From contig JAZNXI010000004.1 of the NCBI GenBank assembly GCA_045593825.1, positions 1 through 31,927 of the forward strand: a stretch of 31,927 bases of DNA, in the 5' to 3' direction. Positions 14,886 through 24,800 of the stretch are shown in pieces. The notes under the pieces were generated by a model. That model saw only the letters and a program-made list of their open reading frames with translations. It did no database searches and was not told the origin of the DNA. Source of the stretch: SIG299 sp045593825. Lineage in GTDB: Bacteria > Bacillota > Clostridia > Lachnospirales > Lachnospiraceae. Both the position numbers and the translations under genes were made by a program. Positions within the stretch are counted from its first letter, which is position 1. Every line of letters starts with the position of its first letter.

Positions 14886-16403
14886 ATGTTTGAAGAAGAC
14901 AAAAACACCCAAAATGAAACCACTACAAATTTAAATACACAACAGGAACCATACCGTTATAAATACGAAAACGGTGAAAAAAGGGAAGAGACCACCAATT
15001 CCTTCCAGTACCGTTCTCCATATAATGCATACAATTACAACACTTCCTACAGTTATGAAAACAATACTTCCCAGGCTATGGGAGAGGCTCCAAAAAAGAA
15101 AAAGCGTCCTCTTGTTAAGGCCCTGAAATGGGTGGCAGGGGCGGCCTGCTTTGGTGTCATTGCCGGCGCGGCATTTATCGGCACCTCTTATCTGGCAACC
15201 GAAGTATTTGATATCCCATGGCTGCAAAAATCCTCCGGCAACACTGCCGGCACCGACGGTAACACAATTCTTACCAGCAACGGCATTCCGGTTAATATAA
15301 CACTCGGAACCGCCAGCGTTATTGAAGGAGCCAGTGCTCCGGCAGAAAACGTGGTAGTTCAGGTAGTTGAGCAGAACCTCGCTGCTACCGTTGCGGTAAA
15401 CAGCACCGTAATCGAAACCTTTGATTCCTTCTGGGGCTCCTATGAGCAGGAAGTTCCGGGCAGCGGTTCCGGATTCATCGTGGGCAAAAACGATACAGAA
15501 CTGCTGATTGCCACCAACAACCATGTAGTTGCGAATGCAACAAAAATTGAAGTTACTTTCATAGACGATGCCGTACTGGAGGCAAAAATTAAAGGTACCG
15601 ATGCCAATGCGGACCTGGCTATTATCGCCGTTCCGTTAACATCCATCACCGCAGAAACCCTTTCTAACATCCGCATTGCAACTTTAGGCGACTCCGAAGA
15701 AGTCCGCCTGGGCGAAATGGCAATTGCCATCGGTAATGCACTGGGTTACGGTCAGTCCGTAACCGTAGGATATATCAGCGCCAAAGACCGTACCATTAAC
15801 GTGGAAGGCAATGAAATTGTAGCCCTCCAGACCGACGCTGCCATCAACGGCGGTAACAGCGGCGGCCCGTTATTTAACACCAAGGGCGAGGTTATCGGTA
15901 TTAATTCCGCAAAATACAAGGCTACCGGTGTAGAGGGCATGTGCTTTGCCATCCCAATCTCCCGTGCCATTCCGATTTTAAACGAGCTGATGACCCGTGA
16001 AATTCTTGCAGAAGAAGATAAAGGCTTCCTCGGTGTTACCATTAAGGACGTTACCTCCGATATTTCCGCTTTCTACGGCTGGCCGATTGGAGCTTATATT
16101 TACTCCATTTTGGAAAACAGTCCGGCACAGGCAGCCAACCTTCAGGTTGGTGATATCGTTACCAACGTTAACGGAGTACGTGTCAGCACCGCAAACGAAT
16201 TAATTTCCGCCGTATCCTCTTACCGCTACGGAACCACCGTAGAATTAACTGTCCAGCGGTTTGCCAACGGCCAATACAACGAAATGACCATTCAAGCTAC
16301 CCTTGGAAGAAAATCCGATTTCGAAGAAGCTGTCCAGGCAGAATCCAAAGGTCAGATTATTGAAGAAGAGGACAGTTCCAACCGTAAAAAACCAAGACAG
16401 TAA
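14886..16403 (+). CDS. htrA: HtrA/DegP-like membrane-anchored serine protease
   Basis: A 505-residue envelope quality-control protease. The order is a cytoplasmic N-terminal tail of about 72 residues rich in Asn, Tyr, Thr and Glu, a Lys-rich stop, one membrane helix (about 77-105), a trypsin-like domain and a C-terminal PDZ domain (about 385-475). The catalytic triad is intact: H213 in TNNHVV, D243 in NADLAII and S325 in GGNSGGPL. The chosen ATG at 14886 has AAAGGAG upstream at about 10 nt; the in-frame ATG 13 codons earlier lies in the promoter region. It is monocistronic and ends at a shared bidirectional terminator. Confidence 0.92.
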   Translation: MFEEDKNTQNETTTNLNTQQEPYRYKYENGEKREETTNSFQYRSPYNAYNYNTSYSYENNTSQAMGEAPKKKKRPLVKALKWVAGAACFGVIAGAAFIGTSYLATEVFDIPWLQKSSGNTAGTDGNTILTSNGIPVNITLGTASVIEGASAPAENVVVQVVEQNLAATVAVNSTVIETFDSFWGSYEQEVPGSGSGFIVGKNDTELLIATNNHVVANATKIEVTFIDDAVLEAKIKGTDANADLAIIAVPLTSITAETLSNIRIATLGDSEEVRLGEMAIAIGNALGYGQSVTVGYISAKDRTINVEGNEIVALQTDAAINGGNSGGPLFNTKGEVIGINSAKYKATGVEGMCFAIPISRAIPILNELMTREILAEEDKGFLGVTIKDVTSDISAFYGWPIGAYIYSILENSPAQAANLQVGDIVTNVNGVRVSTANELISAVSSYRYGTTVELTVQRFANGQYNEMTIQATLGRKSDFEEAVQAESKGQIIEEEDSSNRKKPRQ

Positions 16404-16423
16404 TTCCTTTCTACCTTATGCAA

Positions 16424-16454
16424 AACACGCCGGTGCATTTCGCCCCGGCGTGTT
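16424..16454. terminator. Bidirectional terminator between the HtrA-like gene and the ABC exporter genes
   Basis: AACACGCCGG (16424-16433) pairs with CCGGCGTGTT (16445-16454). The stem is GC-rich, with T-rich sequence to the right and A-rich to the left, so it serves both converging transcripts. Confidence 0.8.
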
Positions 16455-16459
16455 GTTAT

Positions 16460-17197
16460 TTACTCTGTTATCTTTTTATATTTTTCCAAAACTTCGTCCA
16501 CGGTACCGCTGGCGGTCATCTTTCCGTGCTCCAGCAAAATTCCTTTGGTACAGAGTTTTTTTACCTGAGTTTCATTATGGGAAACAAAAAGCACCGTAAC
16601 TCCCTTGTCAAACATATCCATAATCTTCTGCTCACTCTTTTTACGGAACTTGGCATCTCCCACAGAAAGAACTTCGTCCAAAATCAGGATGTCCGGCTCC
16701 ACAACGGTTGCAATGGAAAATCCCAGTCTTGCCTTCATACCGGAGGAATAATTTTTCAGCGGTACGTTGATAAAATCACCCAGCTCGGCAAATTCTACAA
16801 TTTCCGCATATTTTTCATCTAAAAATGCCTTAGAATACCCCAGCATGGCTCCATACAAATATATATTTTCGGAACCGGTATACTGCATATCAAAACCGGC
16901 CCCCAGCTCCAGCAAAGGAACTACTTTTCCGCGCTTGGATACCTTACCCTCCGACGCCTTAAGAACTCCCGCAATTACCTTAAGCAACGTGGATTTTCCG
17001 GCACCGTTCATGCCCATGATGGCCAAACGGTCTCCCCGGTTTAAAGAAAAAGACACGTCACTCAGCGCCAGGAACTCTTTATAGCGCAGCTCCCGTTTAA
17101 AAAGCTTAATGAGATAATCCTTTAAGTCATCTACCTTTTGCTCTGTCAGGCGGTATTTTACACTGACATTCTCTACTTTTAAAACTGTCTCTGACAT
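16460..17197 (-). CDS. ABC transporter ATP-binding protein, polysaccharide/teichoic acid export type
   Basis: A 245-residue ATPase of the TagH/Wzt/RfbB group that powers export of lipid-linked glycans. It has Walker A GMNGAGKST (62-70), the signature YSSGMKARLGFS, Walker B DILILDEVLSVGD and the switch His in LFVSHN. It lacks the C-terminal carbohydrate-binding extension of longer Wzt proteins. It is the last gene of the cdaA operon, 20 nt after its permease. The exported glycan is unknown. Confidence 0.9.
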   Translation of the reverse strand: MSETVLKVENVSVKYRLTEQKVDDLKDYLIKLFKRELRYKEFLALSDVSFSLNRGDRLAIMGMNGAGKSTLLKVIAGVLKASEGKVSKRGKVVPLLELGAGFDMQYTGSENIYLYGAMLGYSKAFLDEKYAEIVEFAELGDFINVPLKNYSSGMKARLGFSIATVVEPDILILDEVLSVGDAKFRKKSEQKIMDMFDKGVTVLFVSHNETQVKKLCTKGILLEHGKMTASGTVDEVLEKYKKITE

Positions 17198-17217
17198 AGT
17201 AACCTCAACATATTTAT

Positions 17218-17991
17218 TTACAAATGTAAAATAAATTTATCCTGATTTTTATAAAACACAACCAATCCGCTCAAAAACAATACAGACGAAAATGCCACGG
17301 AATATAACATCACCTGTACATTCAGTGCATTGCCGTAAACCGCATCACGGAAATTTTCAATTACGGAATACAGGGGATTTAACCGGAACAACCAACGGTT
17401 ATTGTCTCCCACCACGGTTTCTACCTTGTAGAAAATAGCACATGCATACATAATAAGCGTCAGTGCCACGCCCCAAAGATATTCCAAATCGCGGAAAAAC
17501 ACTGCCAGGGTGGAAAGCCACAAACCGGCTCCCATGGTCAGAACCAGTATTACCGTCAGCGGAATCAACGCCTCCAGTAAATGCCAGGTTGGTTTAATAT
17601 CACAATATACCGCCACTCCCGCAAGTACCACCAGGGAAATCATAAACTGGACATAACCGGACAACACGCTGGCACAAGGATACATATATTTTGGCACATA
17701 CACCTTTTTTATCATGCCGGCATTGGCCCGGACCGACTTTAATGCACCGCGGGTAGTATTCGCAAAAAAGGAATACAAAAGACGTCCGGTTAAAATATAA
17801 ACCGGAAAGTCTTTTGTATTGTGGTACAATTTAGAGAACACCAAAACCAGAACCATCATGGTTAATAATGGTTCCAGCAGGGTCCAAAGAACTCCCATGT
17901 AGGAGCTTCTGTATTTTAGTTTTATGTCTTTCTTTACCAACTGATACAGCAGGTATTGATATTTCTTAAATGTCAAAAATAAATTTTTCAT
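17218..17991 (-). CDS. ABC-2 type polysaccharide export permease
   Basis: A 257-residue membrane protein of the TagG/Wzm family with about six membrane helices. The N-terminal amphipathic part (KKDIKLKYRSSYMGVLWTLL) is typical of these exporters. It pairs with the ATPase gene downstream. Its ATG overlaps the cdaR stop codon (ATGA), so it is translationally coupled to cdaR. Confidence 0.9.
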   Translation of the reverse strand: MKNLFLTFKKYQYLLYQLVKKDIKLKYRSSYMGVLWTLLEPLLTMMVLVLVFSKLYHNTKDFPVYILTGRLLYSFFANTTRGALKSVRANAGMIKKVYVPKYMYPCASVLSGYVQFMISLVVLAGVAVYCDIKPTWHLLEALIPLTVILVLTMGAGLWLSTLAVFFRDLEYLWGVALTLIMYACAIFYKVETVVGDNNRWLFRLNPLYSVIENFRDAVYGNALNVQVMLYSVAFSSVLFLSGLVVFYKNQDKFILHL

Positions 17992-19292
17992 TCTATTCCG
18001 CCTGTCACATTAGTATCTGCGGTGCCATCTTCCTGATTTTCCGGTACTTCCGGCTGCGGACGGTATTCCACATCCACCATAGCAGTTAAAATGGAATCCA
18101 CTATTAAGTCACCCTGATTATCCAAAGAAATGAACATACGGTAACTTCCCGGTACTGTAATGCCGCTTAAATCTATGTACGGAGCAAGCTGCCGGACAGT
18201 TAATCCTTCCAGACTTGCTGCGCTGCCCCGAACCTGTATGCGGGTTGTGTGAAGCATTCCGATGGAACCGGTAAAATCTTCCGGAAGGCCTTTCAGTTCC
18301 ACATCCTCCGGAGTAAGTTCAAAGATTTTTTCTTCCAGACTCTTTATGGTAACTGTAACTGCCAGCTTATCCTCGTCTACTATTCGAAGACTGTCCAAAG
18401 ACTCCTCCCATAAGCTTGCAATATCAAAATTTTCTTCAACCACACTGTTCTGATCGGTAATATCACATTCCACTTTCAAAGCAGATCCCAGCATAACCAA
18501 ATCGGTTGGAACACCTGCAACCGTAACATATCTTGGCTGATAAGAAATGTTGCCGACCTCATAACCAACCGCCGGATCACCCACCGTTGTTACCACAATT
18601 TCAACGGTTTTTGTTTTAAGCACCGGAATGGTTACCGCCACCTCTTTGGCACTCATGGTAACTTTGGAAGAATTCACAACGTCACCATTCATGTCGTAAA
18701 TAACCGGAACCCCTGTTGCGTAGGATTCGGAAGAAATTTTATCCACATCTACCATCAACACCACTTCTTTTATTTTACTGATCTGGGTGCTGGAACCGGT
18801 AATGGTAAGCATATTCGGGCTGGCGGACATGTCTCCGATAACATAGCCGTCGGCAGCTTGTCCGGTAGTAGAAATCTTAACACGGAAATCCTTACTGATG
18901 GAATCCTCCAAACGGAGCTTCATCACCTGATTCATACCACGGGTAATTTCTGCTTCTCTTTCAGAATATCCCTTTACGGAGACATCAATCGGAACCGCAT
19001 CGGTTACAGAAATTTTTTCAAAATCTGCCACTGCTATAATGTCTGACTTTGTCAGCTTTTCGCAAATAGAACGTCTGGCCTCTACTACTACAGAAACCGT
19101 ATCCCCCTCCACGACCTCAGGAATTTTATCCTTTGCAATCAGGGCATCTTCATTTATGATGGTTACCGGTATGTCCTCAAACGTGACGGTTTCTATCGGG
19201 TCCTGGGAGTTAATAACTACCAGCCAGAGCAACGCCGCCAAAGCCACCGATAACGCTTTTAATCCAAAATTGTGTGTGACTCTTTCTTTCAT
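17988..19292 (-). CDS. cdaR: YbbR-domain protein, CdaA regulator CdaR
   Basis: A 434-residue protein with a single N-terminal membrane helix (about 10-27, LKALSVALAALLWLVVIN) and an extracytoplasmic part of repeated YbbR domains (about four copies). The tail is Pro/Glu rich. CdaR binds the membrane cyclase CdaA and tunes c-di-AMP synthesis. It overlaps the cdaA stop codon by 4 nt (ATGA). In many Firmicutes glmM follows cdaR; here an ABC exporter follows. Confidence 0.88.
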   Translation of the reverse strand: MKERVTHNFGLKALSVALAALLWLVVINSQDPIETVTFEDIPVTIINEDALIAKDKIPEVVEGDTVSVVVEARRSICEKLTKSDIIAVADFEKISVTDAVPIDVSVKGYSEREAEITRGMNQVMKLRLEDSISKDFRVKISTTGQAADGYVIGDMSASPNMLTITGSSTQISKIKEVVLMVDVDKISSESYATGVPVIYDMNGDVVNSSKVTMSAKEVAVTIPVLKTKTVEIVVTTVGDPAVGYEVGNISYQPRYVTVAGVPTDLVMLGSALKVECDITDQNSVVEENFDIASLWEESLDSLRIVDEDKLAVTVTIKSLEEKIFELTPEDVELKGLPEDFTGSIGMLHTTRIQVRGSAASLEGLTVRQLAPYIDLSGITVPGSYRMFISLDNQGDLIVDSILTAMVDVEYRPQPEVPENQEDGTADTNVTGGIE

Positions 19293-20161
19293 TTTTCCCG
19301 CTTTCCTTTCAATCTTGGGAATCTCTTTGTCTTAACTTCCTGTTCTTTACCCTTTTGCAGCTCCAAAAGCTTTGCCCGGAGGAAGTCGCCGTCTACATTA
19401 AAAATCAGGTTGCCGCCTCTGGCAATGGAAACCTTACCGGTTTCTTCGGAAACAATAATGGTAAAACTGTCGGTTACTTCACTGATACCCACACCGGCAC
19501 GGTGTCTGGTGCCAAGGTCCTTACTTAAACGCATATTGCCGGACAGTGGCAAATAACAGGTAGCGGAAACTACTCTGTCACCACGAACAATGACCGCACC
19601 GTCATGCAATGGTGTATTATGCTCAAAAATATTAATTAACAGCTGACTGGTAATGATACCGTCGATGGCAATACCGGTCTGTGCATACTCATTCAGGGAA
19701 ACATCCTGCTCTAAAACAATGAGTGCACCGGTTTTTGTTTTCGCCAGTTCAAAGGTACCCCGTACCAATTCATTTAAAGTATCCTGGGAGAATTTTTCAT
19801 TCTTTTTGTCTTTCCCTTCCATAAACAAATCGAGGGAAAGGATTTTACGCTGTCCAAGAGTTTCAAGAACTCTTCGAAGCTCCGGCTGGAACAGAATCAG
19901 TACTGCGGTAATACCTACTCCAATGGTGTTGGTAAACAACCATAAAATAACATCAAACTTTAATACGGTAGCCAGAATCCAAACAAGCAAAAGCACAATA
20001 AGACCTTTCACAATAACCCATGCCCTTGTTGTTTTAATCCACTTTATGACATAGTAAAACACCACTGCAATCAAAATGATTTCCACGAAATCCATCGGGC
20101 GCATTTTAGGCAGTGACAGCCATCTTATTAACTTATCCAACAAATTTAAGATGTTATCCAT
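19289..20161 (-). CDS. cdaA: Diadenylate cyclase CdaA
   Basis: A 290-residue membrane enzyme that makes c-di-AMP from two ATP. Three N-terminal membrane helices (about 25-95) precede the DAC domain. The catalytic motifs are intact: LHDGAVIV (D187-G188-A189) and GTRHRAG (R219-H220-R221). The C-terminal tail is very basic. c-di-AMP controls potassium, osmolyte and cell wall balance in Firmicutes. It is preceded by two unknown membrane protein genes in the same operon. Confidence 0.95.
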   Translation of the reverse strand: MDNILNLLDKLIRWLSLPKMRPMDFVEIILIAVVFYYVIKWIKTTRAWVIVKGLIVLLLVWILATVLKFDVILWLFTNTIGVGITAVLILFQPELRRVLETLGQRKILSLDLFMEGKDKKNEKFSQDTLNELVRGTFELAKTKTGALIVLEQDVSLNEYAQTGIAIDGIITSQLLINIFEHNTPLHDGAVIVRGDRVVSATCYLPLSGNMRLSKDLGTRHRAGVGISEVTDSFTIIVSEETGKVSIARGGNLIFNVDGDFLRAKLLELQKGKEQEVKTKRFPRLKGKREK

Positions 20162-20185
20162 AATGTTGTCCGTTCCTTATCTTTA

Positions 20186-21250
20186 TTATTCCTCTTCTTC
20201 CGTATACTCCTCTTCGAAGTCATCCGTTTCTTCTGCAGATTTTTCTCCGGCAGGCGGTCCCGCCGGTAAATCAAAATCTTCTTCATTTGCTGCTGTCAGC
20301 TCTTCATCCGGTTCTTCCTCGTCAGAGAAGGTAGTAACATTTTTCTGCAGCATTGATACATCAATCTTTGGCACAGCCTTTACATAATAGTAATAATCGT
20401 CGTCTTCAAACTGGACATGTTCCACCGAGGTGTAATCAAGCACCACCCGGAAGAACTGTGCCACAAATACCAACAGCATCGAATAAATGGTTCCGAGAAT
20501 CATGTCACCGGTTCCAACATTAATATCCAGCTGCAGATTTGCCAACAGGAAGCCTAATATGTTGATAATTGCACCAAGTACAATGGTAATTTCAAAAACA
20601 AATTCAAAGCGGAGGCGTCTTACCAGCCACATAATGAAAATTACCGCCGCAAAAATTGCCGCTGTGATAAACATTTCTTTATGTTTAAACAGGCTGTTTA
20701 CTACATCAATGTACAGGGCCAGGGTGGCATCCAGACTGGAAATATCCTGACGGGTTGCTGCCTCCTGAATTACCTTAAACACAAAATATACAATAACACC
20801 GCTGACTGTTGGGAAAATTGCCATTGGCGTAGCAATCATACCGAGCAAAAGCGGAACCAGATACGGCATTTTAAACACAAACAGGATAGGAACCGCCACT
20901 ACTGCATAGCCATATTTACCGGAGAACCGGGCAATAAAGCAATAAAGCACTGCAAAAATGACCACCACCAGCGCTGCCAGAATCGGGGATGCGCTGTACA
21001 CCTGCAAAATAGCAAGCATGGCACAAAGCAAAATTAAAACCACCGGCGGAAGAAATGCTCCCACTGCCGCCAGACCCAGCTCGATAACCGGGTTTGCAAC
21101 CTTTGTATTATATGCCAGGGCATTATTGATTGTATGGAACGCCAGATAAGATATTATAAAGCGAAATACCGGTTCGATAATCAACTGGTATTTCTGGAAA
21201 AATCTGCGGGCCATTCCTCTGAATTCCAGTAATTTTGTTATAATTTTCAT
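20186..21250 (-). CDS. Uncharacterised multi-pass membrane protein with acidic tail
   Basis: A 354-residue protein with about eight to nine membrane helices from residue 25 to about 270. A motif EHVQFEDDDYYYYVKAVPK follows, then an acidic tail of about 50 residues dominated by Glu and Asp. I do not recognise the family. It lies 2 nt after the preceding gene and 24 nt before cdaA, so it is co-transcribed with the c-di-AMP genes. A role with CdaA at the membrane, or as a channel or transporter subunit, is only inference. Confidence 0.75.
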   Translation of the reverse strand: MKIITKLLEFRGMARRFFQKYQLIIEPVFRFIISYLAFHTINNALAYNTKVANPVIELGLAAVGAFLPPVVLILLCAMLAILQVYSASPILAALVVVIFAVLYCFIARFSGKYGYAVVAVPILFVFKMPYLVPLLLGMIATPMAIFPTVSGVIVYFVFKVIQEAATRQDISSLDATLALYIDVVNSLFKHKEMFITAAIFAAVIFIMWLVRRLRFEFVFEITIVLGAIINILGFLLANLQLDINVGTGDMILGTIYSMLLVFVAQFFRVVLDYTSVEHVQFEDDDYYYYVKAVPKIDVSMLQKNVTTFSDEEEPDEELTAANEEDFDLPAGPPAGEKSAEETDDFEEEYTEEEE

Positions 21251-21252
21251 AG

Positions 21253-21675
21253 TTATTCTTCCACCTCTTCCATTCCAAGCTGTCCTTCTTCTTCCTGATA
21301 CATGCTGCGGAGCAGGCGCAGCATTCTGAAATACTTTGCCAGCTTCTTACGGGAATAATCGTAATACAGTCCGTAGCCCACCATGGAAGCCATAACATAA
21401 ACAGTAACAACAATAATATAACCACCGAGAATGGTTTTTCCCATTCCGATATAGTCCAGATTTACCGCCTCCCGGATTAAATACTCCATCTGGTAGGCAA
21501 TAATCATGGCCAATACCAGCAGATAACCGATGGTTACTGCCACAATATTGTGCAGAATTTTTAACCGCACATAATCCCGCCGGAAATATTTTCCCAGCTT
21601 AATATCTTCTTTTCCCTCTGATTTTTCATATATTGCCAGCTTTGTCATCAGCCGGACTTTACGCATATTTACCAT
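21253..21675 (-). CDS. Uncharacterised small membrane protein
   Basis: A 140-residue protein with a basic N terminus (about 1-40), two membrane helices (about 44-65 and 82-105), a basic segment and an acidic C terminus ending MEEVEE. The chosen ATG at 21675 has AAGGA at proper spacing; the in-frame ATG at 21708 has none. It is the first gene of the cdaA operon and is 2 nt from the next membrane protein gene, so the two may form a complex. Family not recognised. Confidence 0.65.
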   Translation of the reverse strand: MVNMRKVRLMTKLAIYEKSEGKEDIKLGKYFRRDYVRLKILHNIVAVTIGYLLVLAMIIAYQMEYLIREAVNLDYIGMGKTILGGYIIVVTVYVMASMVGYGLYYDYSRKKLAKYFRMLRLLRSMYQEEEGQLGMEEVEE

Positions 21676-21717
21676 GCTGTTCCTTCTTTCACTCTGTCTA
21701 ATCTGCATTTAAGCATA

Positions 21718-21723
21718 ATTATA
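21718..21723 (-). promoter_or_regulatory. Candidate -10 box of the cdaA operon
   Basis: A TATAAT hexamer on the minus strand lies 42 nt upstream of the first operon gene. No convincing -35 hexamer is present at 16-18 nt. Confidence 0.35.
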
Positions 21724-21813
21724 CTTATACATAATTTATGATACCACAAACTTCCACGATTTCAAATACCTTTTTTACCATTCTTGCCAGAATTATGCAT
21801 TTTATTCTTTTGG

Positions 21814-21842
21814 TTGCGGATTACCCCTTTTTTTGGTATGCT
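21814..21842 (+). promoter_or_regulatory. Promoter of the MFS-GH2 gene
   Basis: TTGCGG (21814-21819), 17-nt spacer and TATGCT (21837-21842). Transcription should start near 21849, about 34 nt before the ATG. Confidence 0.6.
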
Positions 21843-21844
21843 GA

Positions 21845-21861
21845 AAGTAAGAAAATTACTT
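21845..21861. promoter_or_regulatory. Palindromic operator candidate at the MFS-GH2 transcription start
   Basis: AAGTAA, 5 nt, TTACTT: a perfect 6+6 dyad centred a few bases after the predicted start site. The position fits a repressor operator for a sugar-utilisation gene; the regulator is not in the window. Confidence 0.4.
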
Positions 21862-21882
21862 ACCGGAAAGGGAGGATATCAT

Positions 21883-24800
21883 ATGAAACGACTTAATAAA
21901 AAATTCTGGGCAGTACTTGCCGTTTTCGGCTTAATGGGCCAGGTAGCCTGGGTTGTGGAAAACATGTATTTTAATGTCTTCATCTACAAAATGTTCCACG
22001 CCTCCGCGGCAGAAATTTCCTTAATGGTCAGTGCCAGTTCCGTGGCAGCCACCGTTACCACCCTGTTAATCGGCGCCCTGTCCGACCACATAAATAAAAG
22101 AAAACTGCTGATGAGCGGCGGTTACATATTGTGGGGCGTTTCCATTTTATCCTTCTGTCTCATCCGTATGGATATTTTAACCCCAATTGCCGGAAGCACT
22201 GCAGCGGCGGCTTCCCTCGGCGTCACTTTAGTAATAATTATGGACTGCGTCATGACCTTCTTTGGCTCCTCCGCCAACGACGCCGGCTTTAATGCCTGGA
22301 TGACCGACTGGGGCGACGATGCAAGCCGCGGCAAAATCGAAGGTATCAACTCCATGATGCCGTTAGTTTCTATTTTAGTAGTGTTCGGCAGTTTTATGTT
22401 CTTTGATTTAGAGAAGGATTCCAGCTGGACCCTCATCTTCTTAATTATCGGTATTGCCACCTTACTCATTGGTGTCCTCGGCCTCTTTATAGTAGAAGAA
22501 GCACCGGAGCTCACCGCAAAACGGGAAGCAGAAAAGTCCTCCGGCGAAAAGAAGAATTACTGGGCCGGTGTAGTGTACAGCTTCCGTCCGGGCGTAATGA
22601 AAAGCAATCCGCTGTTATACCTGATTGTCCTGGCATTTGCGGTCTTTAATATTTCTATTCAGACCTACATGCCTTACCTCATATTGTATTATGAAAAAAG
22701 CCTGGGCATGACCGATTATGTTCTGGTTATGGCTCCTGCCATTATTGTAGCAGCTATCATCACCGCCTTTTACGGCAAGCTTTTTGATATGACCGGATTC
22801 AAAACCTCCGTCATGCCAACCCTGCTCCTGCTGATGGCAGGCTATGTGCTTCTGTTCTTCGGACGCACCACACCGGTTGTATTTGCAGGCTCCCTGCTTA
22901 TGATGACCGGCTATCTTACCGGCATGTCCATCTTCGGCGCCATGATCCGAAGCCTGATTCCGGAAAGCAGGGCAGGCCAGTTCCAGGGCATCCGTATTAT
23001 CGGTCAGGTACTGATTCCCGGCATTATCGGTCCGTCCATCGGTGCTGCCGTACTGAAAAATGCAGAAACCATCACCAACAACGACGGTACCACTTCCTTT
23101 ATTCCAAACGAAAACATTTTCCTGGCAGCCTTTATTGTGGCTGTGCTGGTTCTCCTTGTACTGGCAGGCATTTTCCGCTTTGTCAGAAACGGACACTACC
23201 GTTTAATGAGTGAAGCAGGCGAAGCCCTTGGCGATTCCACCGACGTTTGGCAGGAATACCCGCGTCCGCAGTTGAAAAGAAACAACTGGTATAGCTTAAA
23301 CGGGAACTGGAAGCTGAATAACGGCACCTGTCTGGTACCGTTTCCTCCGCAGTCGGAGCTTTCCGGATACAAAAAACATATTGGTTCCCGCCTTGTTTAC
23401 GAAAAAGTCTTCCGCTTGGAAAAGCCGGAAGCCGGTACCCGTACCCTCCTTCATTTTGAAGCGGTGGATCAGCTGGCAGAAGTATATTTAAACGGTGTCC
23501 TTCTCGGAAAGCACGAAGGAGGCTATCTGCCGTTTACCTTTGATATTTCCAATGTAATCTACACCAATAAAGAAAACACTTTGACCGTAAAGGTCACTGA
23601 CCGTCTTTCCGCTATCTATCCTTACGGCAAACAGACAAAAAAGCGGGGTGGCATGTGGTATACACCGGTCAGCGGCATATGGAAAAGTGTCTGGCTGGAA
23701 CAGGTGTCCGACACTTACATTAAAGATTTAAAGCTGACTCCTGATTTGGACGGTGTCCATATTTCCTTTGCCACCAATCATCCGGAGCGCAGTGTCCATG
23801 CCAAGGCACTGGTTACACTTCATAACGGCGAACAGATGGAATTCACTATGAAGGGCAATTCCGGTTACCTGAAGCTCCGGGGGCTCATAACTGCAGACGG
23901 CACACCGTATGAACCTTCGCTTTGGACTACCGAAACTCCATATTTGTACCGTATGACTCTTTCCGTCGACCAGGACGAGGTTGAAACCTATTTCGCCCTG
24001 CGTACCATCGAAATTAAGAATGTAAACGGCATCAACAGAGTCTGCTTAAACGGTTCTCCGGTCTTTCTCCACGGTGTTTTAGACCAGGGCTACTTCTGCG
24101 ACGGTATCTTTTTACCTGCAGAGGAAAAAGAATTCGAACGTGATATTCTCCGCATGAAGGAACTGGGCTTTAATATGCTGCGCAAGCACATAAAAATTGA
24201 ACCGGAATGCTTTTACTACTACTGCGACCTTCACGGCATGCTGGTAGTCCAGGATATGGTTAACAGCGGCAAGTACTCCTTCCTCAGAGACACTGCCCTG
24301 CCAACCGTTGGCGCGAAAAAGCTGGTAGATACCTTGCGTTTCTTCCCGGCTAAGCAGAAAAAATTCTGGAAACAGCACATGAAAGAAACCCTGTCCCACT
24401 TATACAACCACCCTTCCATCGTGGTTTATACCCTGTTTAACGAAGGCTGGGGACAGTTTGACAGCGACCGCATGTATACCATCGCCAAAAAGATGGACCC
24501 ATCCCGTCTGTACGATTCCACCTCCGGTTGGTTTGCCAGAAAGAAAAACGATTTTGACAGCCTGCATGTATACTTTGGCAACTTAGAGCCGCAGCCTGCC
24601 AGCCGTCCGATGTTTATTTCCGAGTTTGGCGGATGCGCTTATCCTGTGGAAGACCACATTTATGCCAAGTATGCTTCCTACGGCTACGGCAACTGCAAAA
24701 ACGCCGATGAAGTTTCCGAAAAGGTTTGGGAGGCTTATAATAAAACAATTCTTCCGGTGATTGAAAAAGGGTGCTGCGGTGCGGTTTACACCCAGCTTTC

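Noticed and set aside
14886..16403. Long antisense ORFs over the HtrA-like gene
   Set aside because: They are frame shadows of a well-conserved protease gene, with no ribosome binding sites.
22615..23196. A 193-codon minus-strand ORF inside the MFS part
   Set aside because: A His/Gln/Asn-rich composition typical of antisense translation of a membrane protein gene; no start signals.
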